Source: Microbotryum silenes-acaulis | Taxonomy: Eukaryota > Basidiomycota > Microbotryomycetes > Microbotryales > Microbotryaceae | Direction of reading: 5' to 3' | DNA: 64,000 bases | Assembly (NCBI GenBank): GCA_003665825.1 | Contig: QPFY01000003.1 | Location: 558,001 to 622,000 of the forward strand | Shown here: positions 22,653 to 33,324 of the stretch, piece after piece | How positions within the stretch are numbered: the first letter of the stretch is position 1 | How the letters are laid out: the number at the start of each line of letters is the position of its first letter | The notes under the pieces: model-generated | Databases searched by the model: none | What the model was told of the DNA's origin: nothing | What the model saw: the letters and a program-made list of their open reading frames with translations, nothing else | Translations under genes and position numbers: made by a program

Positions 22653-24271
22653 CTAGTGGAATGACTTCATGGTGGGACCAGCGACGGTGTTCTCGTTCGA
22701 GAGACTGTCCGCCGACGTGGTAACGATGATGTAAGTCACGCCTTTCAGGCCCTTGGGAGCCTTAACTTTCGCAAGGGTAGCACCGCCGCGAACGAACTCG
22801 AGGGGAGCGTAGGAGGTCATGCCGTTGTTAAGGAAGGCGGCGTAGAGCTTGCCATGGAGCGAAGTACCGGGAGCCATCTTGCCCTTGGGTGCCTTGGCGG
22901 CTTTGGCGTCGTCGTCGTCGTTGGCGACCGCGGCGTCGTTGGGGACCGCGAGGTCGGGCAACTTGAGCAAGAGGTCGGACTCCTTGCCAGCCTTGGGGGT
23001 GACGATGGTCAGTTCAGGGAAGGGGGCGAGACCGTCGGGGAGGGGCTTCTTGGCACCGCACGTGTTGGGCTTGATCATTTTGTGGGCGAGGCTGTTCCAG
23101 CGTACCGGGGAGCAGCCACCAGACAGGGATCAGCACGATGAATGCGACAAGATCAGGATATAACTCACGTCCAAGCTTGTTTGAGGTTGAGCGCGGTCTC
23201 GAACGAGGTGGGGAAACCAGTTTCGCCCTCATATTCGTTGAGGAGCGACGCGTGACGTGCCTCGACGGCCAAGATTGATCCGGAAGCACCGATCAATTCG
23301 GGCGTGGACAAGAGAGGGGTCGTGCCGAGGTAAGCTGAAGTGCCGACGTTCTCCAATAAAAGAGAGGTAGCAACGAAGCTATCGACGCTGCGCAAGCTTT
23401 CGCCGAAATCGTACTCGCAGGGGGAGACGGCGTGGTCACCGAGCGCCTGCTTCAAGGCCGCGACGTGGTCCGACTCCTGAGAGGCGATGGATTGCAAGCG
23501 CTCGAACAACATGGGCCGATCCGTGAAATCTTTCTTCGTGAAGTGCTTCACACCTTGGGAGCTATGAGGGATGGAATGGAGCAGCCATCCGTATGATTCA
23601 TTGCGGTGTTTCGAGCGAGTACAACGAGTTCAGGAGAGGGGCGGCGAAGGCGCGGTCAGTTTAAAAGTTCGGGTGTATGCGCAAGTGCAACTGGGTATAG
23701 TGAGGTAAAAACTTACAAGAAGCTCATTTCCATGTGCTGTTCGGGCGGTTAAAAGAACGTGAAAGGTATGCGTGAGTCGTCAGCTGCAGTCTGTCATCTT
23801 GGCCTGAGGCTGGGAGCAACCCACCTCGAGCGAGAGAGCTACAAATAGAGAGCAGTTGCGGCATTAGTGGGGATTCATGATAGCTGACATACAGTAGGTT
23901 TACAGCGTATGTCGGACTAGTGCAAGGACGAAGCGATGACCTGCGCCGCCGACGTGCGCGCTCAGGCGCTCAGGGGCGAGGACACCGCCCTCAGGGGTGT
24001 CTCAGACGGTCTTTGGACCAAACCAGTGCCGAAAGCCCCACACGACAGCGGACTCACCGAAATTCATGATCTTGATATCCTCGGCCTTGAGATGGCGACT
24101 CTTCTTGGCTACCTTGGTGATACGCTTGTGCTGGTCATGGTGGTGATCGCCTTTAGCGGGGGTGGGTTGATGGGGCTCGTGCTTGTGCTCGGCGGGGTGA
24201 GGGTAAGCCGCGGCAGCGATAGGGGAAGCGACGGCAAGCGCCATGGCGACGAGGGCGAGAACGGAACGCAT
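22653..24271 (-). CDS. secreted ferritin-like domain protein (Rds1 type)
   Basis: Five exons, 24271-24058, 23838-23825, 23736-23717, 23561-23169 and 23091-22653, give 359 residues. The N-terminus is a signal peptide (MRSVLALVAMALAVASPIAA), then a His-rich stretch. Joining the 14-nt and 20-nt exons rebuilds NFALSLEHMEMSFFSQGVKH, the typical first helix of the ferritin_2 family (L-E-H-x-E-x-x-F). The second helix pair has RLQSIASQESDHVAALKQAL and ILAVEARHASLLNEY, supplying the usual Glu/His ligand pattern. The C-terminal third is Ala/Lys/Asp-rich and beta-like. Relatives include the stress- and starvation-regulated rds1 of Schizosaccharomyces pombe and many secreted basidiomycete proteins. The biochemical role is unknown. 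A short inverted-repeat element lies about 165 bp upstream. Confidence 0.9.
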
Positions 24272-24435
24272 GATGATGGTGGTGAGGGGAAAGACAATCT
24301 AAAGGATAGGCAGGGAGGGTATCAAGATGAGGGTCTACGATGAGGGTTCCCAGAGAGCACGATGGAGAAGGAGAGAAAGAGAGAAAGAGAGACACGCCGA
24401 ATCACCTTCACAGCCCCTTGGCGCGCGGTAGAAAC

Positions 24436-24691
24436 GGTACCAGGACCCGGGAAAGCTCAGCCGAAGGTGCGTCTCGAAAAACCTCCTTTTTAGGCCGATT
24501 TGTACACCGAATATCCCTATCCAAGGGGTATGTGTATTCCGGTGTAAGACCAGATTATCGAGTTATGTTGAAAAAGTTACTCTACCATCAGAAACTAGGT
24601 CATGTAGCATATTACAAGGCATAAATGGGCCCGAAAAGTACAAATCTCCGAGACGCACATTGGGCTGAGCTTTCCCGGGTCCTACGGTACC
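24436..24691. mobile_element. short terminal-inverted-repeat element (MITE-like)
   Basis: The left arm 24436-24476 (GGTACC AGGACCCGGGAAAGCTC ... GTGCGTCTCG) is the reverse complement of the right arm 24649-24691, with a 2-base gap and about three mismatches. The arms are about 41 bp and the interior about 170 bp, without coding potential. Size and form fit a MITE or a solo foldback repeat. I could not find a clear target-site duplication. It sits in the probable promoter of the Rds1-type gene. Confidence 0.7.
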
Positions 24692-25525
24692 GGACGGTAC
24701 CATACCGGCTCCTGAGTGCCCCTGAGTTGAATGAAATGAGACATGTCTCGTGATCACTCGCGCTCGCTGCTCGGTTGCCCCACGTGTCTCTAACGCCCAA
24801 ACGGTCCCTTGAACATCATCCATCGGCACAGTCAACAAGGATGGTCGACGACGTGGCCGAGATGATCGTGCGCACGTACGCAATCGCCGAGTCGGGCCTG
24901 CCCTGAGCCACAACTCGCTAGACTGCAAGCACCTTGTGACCATAGTGGGAAGTGCGGACGGTTCGGTACATACTGGCACAGTCTGGCACAGTTCGCACGT
25001 TGCCCAAATGTCTCAGGTTTGATTTGGTGAGCCAAGGCGCCGGCATCCCGTTACATAGCACTTTCGCCGACATCGAGATCTCCTAGGTGTTCATGCGCAG
25101 GGGTCACCGTGCCCGACGACTTCATTTTTTACGCAGCAGCAGAAAGGCCCGTTCACCTTACGCTCAATGAAGGAACCAAGAGAAGCATTGATGCGGATGA
25201 CTCTGTTCTTGGGAGATGTGGAGCGCTTTGACCTTGACGATTGTGGCAGCATGGCGCCTGTGTGGGGGCGGGGCCTCTGCCCGGTAGGACGTTCAAAAGT
25301 GGCTGTCACAGGGCCGCGTCACCTAGATGAGGCTCATGCCTTCATAATTATTGACTAGGTGCGGCGGCGCGCTCCGCGCGCCACCTCCCACCGTAACCGT
25401 TGACCCGCTGCAATGCGATGTACTTTGCTGCAACAGCTGCGGTACTGTTGAGTAACGGAAGCGTAATGGTTGAAGTCGGGAGAGAAGCGCGCGACGACGA
25501 TCAAATGTACAGAGCCTTCATTTCA

Positions 25526-26010
25526 TCACTGAACTCTTTTTTTGTTCTGGGAGCCCGATGATGTGCTCGGAGCTTTGAGGTAACTCTTAATTTCAACATT
25601 ATCCGCTTCTCCGTTCTCAGTCTGATGAAGCAAAACTCTGACACCCTCCACATTCGTTGCTCGGGACAACGCGACATACGACTGGCCGTAAGAAAAGACG
25701 GGCGTCTCCAGACACACTCTTACCTGTTGAGACTCTGAAGGTACTCGATCAAGAACAGTGATTCGTCTTACAGCAGGTCGAGCACCATGTCGTTGATCTG
25801 ATCCACCTGCGAATTTTTGGGCGCCAGAATTGTTCGATCTCGGAAGTATTCGACTTTTTCGCCTATTGACGTATTGTCCAGTTCGAGCGCGGGGACGGGA
25901 TAAACGTGTCTGATTAACCCGGATCTGTTCCTCGTGGTGGCCGGCAGGAGAAGCTCACGTGGGAGCGCGATACCAACACGAAGGTCACTCCACCGAACCG
26001 AGGGATGGTG
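25526..26010 (-). pseudogene. decayed Pif1/Helitron-type helicase fragment
   Basis: Read on the minus strand, 26010 to about 25774 gives [18 protein letters not shown] and then [20 protein letters not shown], typical of Pif1-like helicases encoded by Helitrons. A TAA then interrupts. From 25717 to 25526 another piece gives TPVFSYGQSYVALSRATNVE, the conserved C-terminal helicase block. The roughly 150-200 residues that normally separate these blocks are missing, so the copy is internally deleted and stopped. No N-terminal Walker A motif or Rep domain was found nearby. It is a relic, not a functional gene. Confidence 0.75.
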
Positions 26011-26237
26011 AGCCGCAATTCAAGGAACCTGTTTTTCTTGCGCGATTCGTTACAACTATTAGTATTCTTGCTGTTGTCCATCTGTAGCAATGGCAGTGAA
26101 GACTCACATTTAGTGTCCCAAGGACCCGGAATCTCAACCGTACGAAGTCAATCCTTCCGCTGTGTCACTGACGTCCAATGTCTGTTTTTCGTATCAGTTC
26201 TTCCGTCATATCTAAGACTGCACAGCCATGTCAGGGG

Positions 26238-26494
26238 ATAACTCACGCATGCAGTGTCACCAGCTGATGGTGAAGAAAACAACTCGAGGGTTGACATTCA
26301 AAGAGGACGTGTTGAAGGGAATTGCTGCTTGGTAGTTTTCCATTAGCTCCTGAACAATCCCACACCAAGAGCACAGTTCATGAAGTTAGTTACTCGAATC
26401 CGTAGCTATGCTGCATGCGGCAGCCATTTCTTGAGAAAACTTGTCCCGTATTCGTTGCAGAGCTTCCACGACGACCGCTTCGGATGTCGCGAGC
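26238..26494. repeat. 257-bp dispersed repeat, copy 1
   Basis: Begins ATAACTCACGCATGCAG and ends at GATGTCGCGAGC. A near-identical copy in the same orientation lies at 39704-39962, with scattered substitutions and 1-base indels. It adjoins the helicase relic, so it may be part of the same mobile element family. Confidence 0.9.
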
Positions 26495-26990
26495 GATGGG
26501 ATGAGGTGCGATGGGTAAGGTGTGAAGAGCAGGAGGGAGAAAGATGGAGAAGCCTGCGCCTCAGTTTAAACCGGGCTCATAGAATGTCGCGGAAGGCCGC
26601 GGAACGTCGTGGAGTGAAGCCCAGTGTCGGCAAGCCGTGACACGCTGGCGGGGCCCCTAACGGCGGAATTGGCGCACTGGCCGACACTACCCGAGGTCTG
26701 GCATAGATTTCGGCAGTGGCAGGAACTGGATGATTGAAGGAACTACGCTACGATGTGGTAGACACGCAAGACAGGTCGTTTCAGTCTGCTTCGGGAAGCA
26801 GAGGGTCATGTGCCACGCTGCTTTGATTGAAAATGGAACCTCGGCGAATGTGGGCGAAACGGCCTGTGGCCGGCCGACCCTTTCTGAAACAGCGCTAGCT
26901 GGCTCAGGGGACACGCTGGACCGAGAGCTGTTGCAGTAGCGAAACTATTATGACGTCACGCCACATGGTTTGTCTGTTGGTTTGTCTTTC

Positions 26991-27075
26991 GTTCTTTGAC
27001 GTTCTTTGACGTTCTTTGTCTCCCGTTACGTTTTTAGTAGATAGTAGATTTTTAGTAGATAGTAGATAGTAGATT
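26991..27075. repeat. two small tandem repeats
   Basis: 26991-27020 is three units of GTTCTTTGAC (the last with one change). 27031-27075 is built from repeats of TAGTAGA with T-rich spacers. Both lie just past the SHR3 3' end. Confidence 0.85.
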
Positions 27076-27123
27076 GCGTGATTCGGTGTGTACAGAGGCT
27101 ATTTTAGAATTGCTGAATCGAAA

Positions 27124-27943
27124 TCACCCCCTGACTACGGTGATGGGATTGGCTCTCCGGTCCGAATGCCCTTGAGCGGCTTGCAACGCGAGGATACCCG
27201 TCAAGGAGACCTATAGAGAGTATAAAGTCGGTATCAATCGCATGAGTGCCTTTTATACGTCGTGGCTTCCGAACATGATCAAACAGACTGACGCAGATGA
27301 TGAGGTTGCTCGCGGCGATGGATTGCAACGCCTCGGTCGTCCGAAATTGCGCCGTGGTTGTGGTCGTGCCACCGAGTCCGGGCAGGTATGCGAGGGCAGT
27401 TCGTACGTTGGAAGCATAGACGGATAGTCCGGATGCCAAAAGGACTGCAAGGTGCGAAAGTGGGCAGAGATTGAGCTTGGACCGATGACGTCGATGACTG
27501 CTCGCTCGCTCGCTCGCTCGTGAGCTACCGGGAGACGACTTACGGAACGAAGCCCCATCAAAGAGCATCCCCTTGAGCGGGTTCATACTGAGCTTGATCA
27601 AGCAACTCAACAATGCCGACCCAGCCAAAGCGGCCAATCCAAGCGGGTACACGGCCGAGCTCTGCAAGGCGAGATGGGAGTAGTAGGCCAACGCGCGGTC
27701 GACCGAGGCTTGCGAGACGGCCGGTCCTTGCCATATGATGTAGTAGTCGACGATCCAATGGGTGAAGAAGGAACCGAGAAGGATGGAGGAGGAGACGAAG
27801 ATGACCTTGTTGAGGGCCCAGTCGACGAGGTTGCCTGAGATCAGTGCTCGCGAGGGGTATCGTGATGACGGGTCCGGGCCGGGTGACGATGCCCGCACGA
27901 CGGCGGCTGATGTCGACGGTGTGGGCGGTGTGTATTTGGCCAT
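27124..27943 (-). CDS. SHR3: ER chaperone for amino-acid permeases, Shr3 family
   Basis: Three exons, 27943-27544, 27444-27293 and 27210-27124, give 212 residues, the size of Shr3. In yeast Shr3 is an ER membrane protein needed for folding and export of amino-acid permeases. Four hydrophobic segments are visible: KVIFVSSSILLGSFFTHWIV, YPLGLAALAGSALLSCLIKL, LLASGLSVYASNVRTALAYL and LQSIAASNLIICVSLTGILA. The block MLFDGASF and the fourth segment ending ILALQAAQ are characteristic. The spliced C-terminus is short and polar. The N-terminal 40 residues are Ser/Pro-rich, longer than in yeast. Divergent from the DUF2470 gene over a 394-bp shared promoter. Confidence 0.85.
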
Positions 27944-28337
27944 GGTGGTGAGTGGATGGGCGAAGATTCCAGGTTGTGAGGCTGTGAATGACCGGAGGGT
28001 AGGAAGCGGGGAGGCCAAGGCTGAGCGCGAATGTCGCGAATGTGGAGCTTCGCTTCCGTTCTCCGCGCCACAGTCGTGCCGCTGTCTGCCGCTGTCGTGC
28101 CGGGTGGGGCTTGGTCGTGCCGCCAGCAGGGGTGCCAGCAGGGGTGCCAGCAGGGGTGCCAGCAGGGGTGCCAGCAGGTGCCGCCCATTCACGCGCAAGC
28201 TCAAGCCCAGGTTTCCGGCGCTCCCTCCTGGAGACCTTGCCCTTGTGCTCGCCGCTCCCTGCCGCTCCGTTGGTCTTGGATCATCCCCTTCGCGTCTCAC
28301 AGAAAGAGGAAACCAGAGCCAAGCTCTCCATCCCACC
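27944..28337. promoter_or_regulatory. bidirectional promoter of SHR3 and DUF2470 gene
   Basis: 394 bp between head-to-head start codons, GC-rich and containing a 12-bp tandem repeat at 28122-28178. Open frames through it look like chance readings of the repeat. Confidence 0.55.
28122..28178. repeat. 12-bp minisatellite, about 4.7 units
   Basis: Unit GCCAGCAGGGGT repeated four times exactly, then a partial fifth unit. It lies centrally in the SHR3/DUF2470 promoter. Confidence 0.95.
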
Positions 28338-28828
28338 ATGGCCCAAGTCACGCCGCAAGAAGCGAGCCGTATCATCTCGCACATGAACGCCGACCACGCG
28401 CCGTCGTTGAGCCACTATCTCGAGCACTTTGCCCACGCGCCGGCCAGAGTCGCAGCGCTCGCACCGCGGATCATCGAGTTCTCGACCGACGAGATGGCCA
28501 TCGAGTATGGGCCACAGGGCAAAAGGAGGACATGGCATTACACGTTCGATCCTCCCATGTACGCTGGCCAGGCGAGGAAGCGGCTCGAGGCCATGCATTC
28601 CGAAGCGCGCAAACAGCTCGGATTGGTCAGTGTCGCACTCTCCGACAAAGTCGCCCAACTCGAATCGCCGAACGGGCAGGCCGAAGTCGAGATCGGACTC
28701 GAGGTATCGTCTAGACAAGACGAGGATCAATTGACTATTATTCTTGCATAAATCACAGAGTGACGTGACCATCGACGACGTTCGACTTCCCACACTCACC
28801 CGTCAGTTCAAGCATTCCCAAAGAAATG

Positions 28829-28874
<46 letters not shown>

Positions 28875-29437
28875 TAGATCTGACGTGCTCCTTCTGCCCC
28901 CGTATCATTCCCACTGTACAGTCGTCATCACGCTCGTCTTGACCTTGATGCAAATATTTGTCCTCTTGGCCCCCAACACGACCGTCATCAACTTTCTCCC
29001 CTGGCTCAAACCACTTGTCGTGCGTGGGTTGAACGCCCTCGGCTACGTCCCGACGGCCGACCGCGTCGCCTTGGGCATCAAACTCGCCTTGCTCGGTCCC
29101 TTGTTCGGAGTCAGTCCAACATGACATTAGCGACCACTAAAAGATGATAGAGTCGCTCATAGAGTTACTCCTTGCATACGCAGGCCCATACGCTCGAGAT
29201 CTTCTTCTCGCTCAACCCTTTGCTCAAGCGCTACAACGTCCAGAGCCCGACCGCTCGAGCCCTCTATGTAGGTCCAAGCTCCCCCGGAAATTCACCGCAA
29301 TATCTCGACTGACCTCTGAATAAAATCTCGTTTACCAGACGGTCCTCACCTTCTTTGGTGGCTTCCCCATCTGGACGGCGTTGAAAGCGCGAGGGGAAAA
29401 ATTGGAGCATAAATTGAACGAGGGTAAATCGCATTAG
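28338..29437 (+). CDS. DUF2470 domain protein with membrane segment
   Basis: Five exons, 28338-28625, 28759-28801, 28922-29109, 29184-29267 and 29339-29437, give 233 residues. The N-terminal 96 residues form a DUF2470 domain: RIISHMNADHAPSLSHYLEH carries the conserved N-x-D-H, and later HYTFDPPMYAGQARKRLEAM. This domain occurs in flavin-binding haem-handling proteins, but here it is fused to hydrophobic segments (LVITLVLTLMQIFVLLAPN, IKLALLGPLFG) and a C-terminal amphipathic part, the architecture of fungal integral-membrane DUF2470 proteins. Function unknown. Intron 2 contains a long GA dinucleotide tract. The stop TAG at 29435 assumes that the GTAAAT just before it is not used as a donor. 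Confidence 0.85.
28833..28871. repeat. GA dinucleotide microsatellite in an intron
   Basis: About 19 GA units within intron 2 of the DUF2470 gene. Confidence 0.95.
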
Positions 29438-29666
29438 TCATAGCAGTAGTGGTGCCTACCTCGGATGAGGGCATGGAGAACGAGAGAAAGAACTTGTCAA
29501 AATTATGTGTTGCTTTTTTGTGGATTCCAAAAGAAACACCAAAGAAGTCTCTCAAAGCTCGATCCGGACTGCTCGGAGGAAATCGATCGTTCCGCACAAC
29601 CCGCTCTTGCTCCGCTCACCACTCGACTCGGTCTTGTCCACCACCGTCTCACCTCAATTGTTACAG

Positions 29667-30550
29667 ATGGCCGCACCCGCTACCGCCCCCGCTGCATCCA
29701 AACTCCAAGCCTTATGGAACCATCCCGCAGGTATGGTCCACGTGCTCCCAAAGTGTGCTGAGTGAGCTGCCAAGCTGACGTAGTGATGTCCCGTCTGTCG
29801 TGTCTCTCCCCAACGCGTGCTCTCCTCGTCGACCGCGCTGCTCTCGGCTTCTCGTAATCGTCGTCGTTGCCTACCTACCTCTGGCTTGTGGTGTATTAGG
29901 TCCCAAGTAAGTAATAAAGCCTCACATCGTCGCGTCTAGCCGCACTGACTTGGCTGCATCCCCCACCCGCTCGTCTCTCCAGGACCGTCTTCTTCTGGGC
30001 GCCCGTGTTCAAGTGGTTCGTTCCCACAGAGATCCCTCCAAGGCCCCACGCTGTGGACCGTAAGCTGACCATTGACGAATAGGGGATTGGTCGCTGCCGG
30101 CTTGAAGGACTTGTCGAGGCCAGCGGAGAAGATCTCGATCCCTCAAAACCTGGGTCCGTAACCGTAATTTCTAATCGGTGCTCGGAGCGAACGAGAAGCA
30201 ACTTACCTTGTTTGGAATGCTTTTTCTTTAGCTCTGACTGCAACGGGTTTGATCTGGGTGCGTTACTCGTTCGTCATCACGCCCGTCAATTACTCGTTGG
30301 CGGCCGTCAACGCTTTCGTCGGAGCGACGGGGATCGCTAGTTTGTCTCGAGCGCTTGCGTCAGTCCTACCTCACGAAACAAAAATTTCAGAAGGTTGGAA
30401 CCTGATTCGAATCTTCTTTTTGTGTGGCGCAGATGGAAGTACATGACGCCGGAGGAACAGATGAAGGTGCGCGCGGAGCGGGCAGCTCAGGAGGCCAAGA
30501 ATGCGGCGCTCAAGCTCGAGGACCAGGCTGTCGACAAGATCAAGGCTTGA
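29667..30550 (+). CDS. MPC2: mitochondrial pyruvate carrier subunit, Mpc2 type
   Basis: Inner-membrane subunit of the heterodimeric pyruvate carrier. Six exons, 29667-29730, 29900-29906, 29983-30015, 30083-30153, 30232-30358 and 30433-30550, give 139 residues. Exon 2 is only 7 nt; including it restores LWNHPAGPKTVFFWAPVFKW, the hallmark first block. Next come GLVAAGLKDLSRPAEKISI, LALTATGLIWVRYSFVITP and NYSLAAVNAFVGATG, the second and third helices. The motif WAP...KWGL...AG..D is the Mpc2 form, not Mpc1. The C-terminal 35 residues are charged and helical (EEQMKVRAERAAQEAKNAAL), longer than in yeast. It follows the DUF2470 gene by 230 bp in tandem. Confidence 0.93.
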
Positions 30551-30759
30551 GATCGTCCGTGCACATCCACGAGGAGAATTAGATGGTGACAAGTTTCTGG
30601 TTTCTTCGGTGTTTTTGTGTGTATTGTTGGCTGCAACGGGAGGAGGAAGGGTACCATTGTAAAGTACGGTCGCGGCTCGCGGAACGAACGTATGAAGAGG
30701 CAACTCGGGGGATGCCAGCAGGAGATGATGGTTACAATGTACAGCTGCCAAAACCCCTA

Positions 30760-31868
30760 CTACTCTTGATCGACCTCCATCGCCTCGTCCTTACTCCCCT
30801 CGACACCGACATCCTTCCCCTTCTTCAATTCCTCCTCCAACCCTTCCAAAGCCGACTCGACGTCCCCTAAACCGCCGACCTTTTCTTGGGCCCATTCCTC
30901 ATCCGCCTCTTCCTGGGGAGCCTTGGGTAAGCCAGCTAAAGGATCGACGGTCTCTTCTGGATCATGGTACCATATCGAACGGGATGCTTTGGCCGCTTCG
31001 GAAGAGGTCGTGTGTAGTGCTGAGAGCGAATTGATGGAATCCAGTAGGAGCTTGAGACGAGGTTGGGTCAGACCCGGTTCCTATGAGACGTCGGTCAAAA
31101 GCGTCATAAGTTGCCCATCTTTCGCCAAAGAACCCGTTCTGCACCTCCAACCAATCAACTCGAACCAACCTCGGCCAAGGTGCCCAAACCGGTCCCAAAC
31201 TCCTTGACGAATTGATCCCTCCAATAGGTCCCAAACTTTTGCTGCCTCTCATCGAATTGTTCCTCCATCTCCTTCTTCTCCTGCTCCCTCTTCGCTTCTT
31301 GTTCTTGCACGTCCCCCCAAATGAAAGCTTTCAACAAGTCGTCACCTTGGGGTAAAGGTTTGATAGCGGGGAAGAGGTCCATCCCCAAAGGGACGTTCAT
31401 AAGATCGGGGGAAGGTGAACGAGAGGGAAAAGGTCGGGGACGGGAACTACCCGCGCCCGCGCCGCCGGAGGTCGGATTGGAGGTCAAAGTTGTGGTTGTG
31501 GTTGGGTTGGGGGGTTTGGAAGCTTGTTTGGCTTGCTTCTTGCGTTCTCGAGCTCGTCGACGACGCGTTGAGGGGTCCAGGTCCAGGTCCGAATCCGAGT
31601 CCGAGTCCGAATCAGATGAAGACGACGATGACGAAGAGGAGGAAGAGGATGAGGATGACGACGAAGACGAAGAAGCCTCGGAAGAAGCAGCTTCTACATC
31701 TTTCTCCGCTCCATCGATTGGTTTGCTATCCTCGACTTGATCTTCATACGACGACGATTCATCCGACGAAGACGACGAGTCCGAATCGGAGGAATCCTGT
31801 TGACGACGACGACGGACACGTTTCCGCTTGTTTGTCTTGGAAGCACCACCTGATGCTGCAGCGGCCAT
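30760..31868 (-). CDS. Ser/acidic-rich protein with Rsa3-like domain
   Basis: Two exons, 31868-31170 and 31080-30760, encode 339 residues. A basic start (KTNKRKRVRRRRQQD) leads to long Ser and Asp/Glu tracts (DNA 31590-31790), as in nucleolar proteins. After a Ser/Pro linker comes a compact segment: GDDLLKAFIWGDVQEQEAKR, QKFGTYWRDQFVKEFGTGLG and, across the intron, EPGLTQPRLKLLLDSINSLS. This resembles the ribosome assembly protein 3 (Rsa3) domain, with its YW/YY...T/V-x-EFG-x-x-L and L-x-LL-x-x-I patterns. Rsa3 acts in 60S subunit maturation. The acidic C-terminal tail of about 75 residues is an addition. The family assignment is plausible, not certain. Confidence 0.6.
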
Positions 31869-32383
31869 GATTACGTGGAGTGGTTGGGTGCGAGTGGGGA
31901 TGTGCAAAAAGGGGTAATGACGGCGTCGAGGAGGAGAGAGCGCGTGACTCGCCGAGGCTGCGAAGCACTACGCTCGCCGAGACTGGGGAATGCGCCGATT
32001 TACTAATACCCCGTCCTCCAGGCATAAGTGAACGCATCTAACGCTCGCCGCATTTCACGCCTTACGTGCGGACACTCCTTACCGTCGCATCGGATAACGA
32101 CAGCATTGCAAAATCGACCATGCGCAAATAACCAGTGGCCAAGACTGTAGCGACCCACTCCAACAGCTCTCCTTCCGCCAAGAGCACCGAGCCCATTCGG
32201 GAAGATTATGAAATCCCATTTCAGAAGCCAAAAAAGCCGCCCAACTGTCCCCAACCATCGTCCAGCATACACGTTCTCCATCCACCAAACCTCCTCAAGT
32301 TACATCGCTCTACTCTCTTGATCTTGCGCTCCATCTCCTCTTCATTGTCGACTCGATCGATCCCTTCGTTCTCCAGTCGTTGC
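31869..32383. other. intergenic region between two minus-strand genes
   Basis: About 515 bp holding the promoter of the Rsa3-like gene and the QCR6 3' end. No further feature seen. Confidence 0.5.
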
Positions 32384-33324
32384 TTACTTCAGCTTGGCAA
32401 AGATTTTGGGTGCGGCGCAGTCCTCGACGCAGTGCACTGCAGGAAAGGTAAAAAAAAGGCAACGTCAGTATAGGGCCACCCCTGTCTCTGAAAGACCGCA
32501 AGCGCGGAGGCGTCGCGGTAAGGACGCGCGAATGTCGGGGGGCCCTGTAGAGGGGACTAACTCAGGTGGACTGCATTGAGCACACAAAGAGAGGGAGTTG
32601 ATCAGTTATCGCCTTCATGGAAACGATCATTTTTAACCTCGAGCTGCACTAACACAACTCCTCGACGCAGTTCTCCCCCTCGATCATGGTCTGGCCAGCC
32701 TGCACTCGCTTCTGGCAGTGGTCGAAATGGTGCTTGTAGGTCCCACACGGCTTCTCGGCGCATGCTGCTCAAAGGGGCAAACGAGGAGATGGAAGGCTTA
32801 GATCTGAGATGACAAGGAGCAGGCCGAGGGATGCGGCGATGGCCGTGGGCCGGCTTCACGCACCGTCTCGGATTGCCGGTGCCTCCTACGTAGCGGGATG
32901 AGCGGGTAGTTATGGTCAGCGCTATGTCCCTTTTGTGATTGTGATCGATCAAAGTCCGCTGTGTATGCCGGGTGAAGTACAGGGCCGGCCCGTGGGCTTG
33001 CTCGCGCCCAATCAGACGTCTTGCGAATCGTTCCGACCCGATCTCACCCTGCGCCCTGTGCTCATCAAACACCTCCGCCATGCCATGTTTCCTCCGCCCC
33101 ATCGCATCACCACACCCGAGTCAATCAAAGCAAAGGATACTTACATCCTCAGGCTCCTCCTCCTCCTCCTCCTCCTCCTCCTCCTCCTCAGCCGCTTCAG
33201 CCTTGTCCTCGTCGGCCTCACGTCCAGCCTCAGCGGACGACGACACCACCTCCGCGACGTCCTTGGCCTCCTCGGCGTGCAACGTGAACGAGTCCTTGAG
33301 CGATTCAAACAAGGTCGAAAACAT
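32384..33324 (-). CDS. QCR6: cytochrome bc1 complex acidic hinge subunit
   Basis: Subunit 6 of respiratory complex III, on the intermembrane side near cytochrome c1. Five exons, 33324-33145, 32885-32864, 32764-32654, 32570-32562 and 32436-32384, give 124 residues. After the N-terminal targeting-like segment comes a glutamate run encoded by a GAG repeat (about 33158-33192). The Cys-rich helical hairpin follows: APAIRDACAEKPCGTYKHHF, DHCQKRVQAG and, across the 9-nt exon, NCVEELFHLMHCVEDCAAPK, with the paired cysteines of the family, ending IFAKLK. The 22-nt and 9-nt exons are needed to rebuild the hairpin, and every phase fits. Confidence 0.95.

Larger units (their letters stand above)
24272..27123. 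other. 2.85-kb repeat-rich strip without intact genes
   Basis: Between the Rds1-type gene and SHR3. It holds an inverted-repeat element, helicase debris, a dispersed repeat copy and two small tandem repeats, each listed separately. The remaining short open frames (for example 24563-24979 minus) look random. Confidence 0.6.

Noticed and set aside
28042..28386. Open frames with GVPAG repeats
   Set aside because: Readings of the 12-bp promoter minisatellite that run into the DUF2470 gene out of frame.
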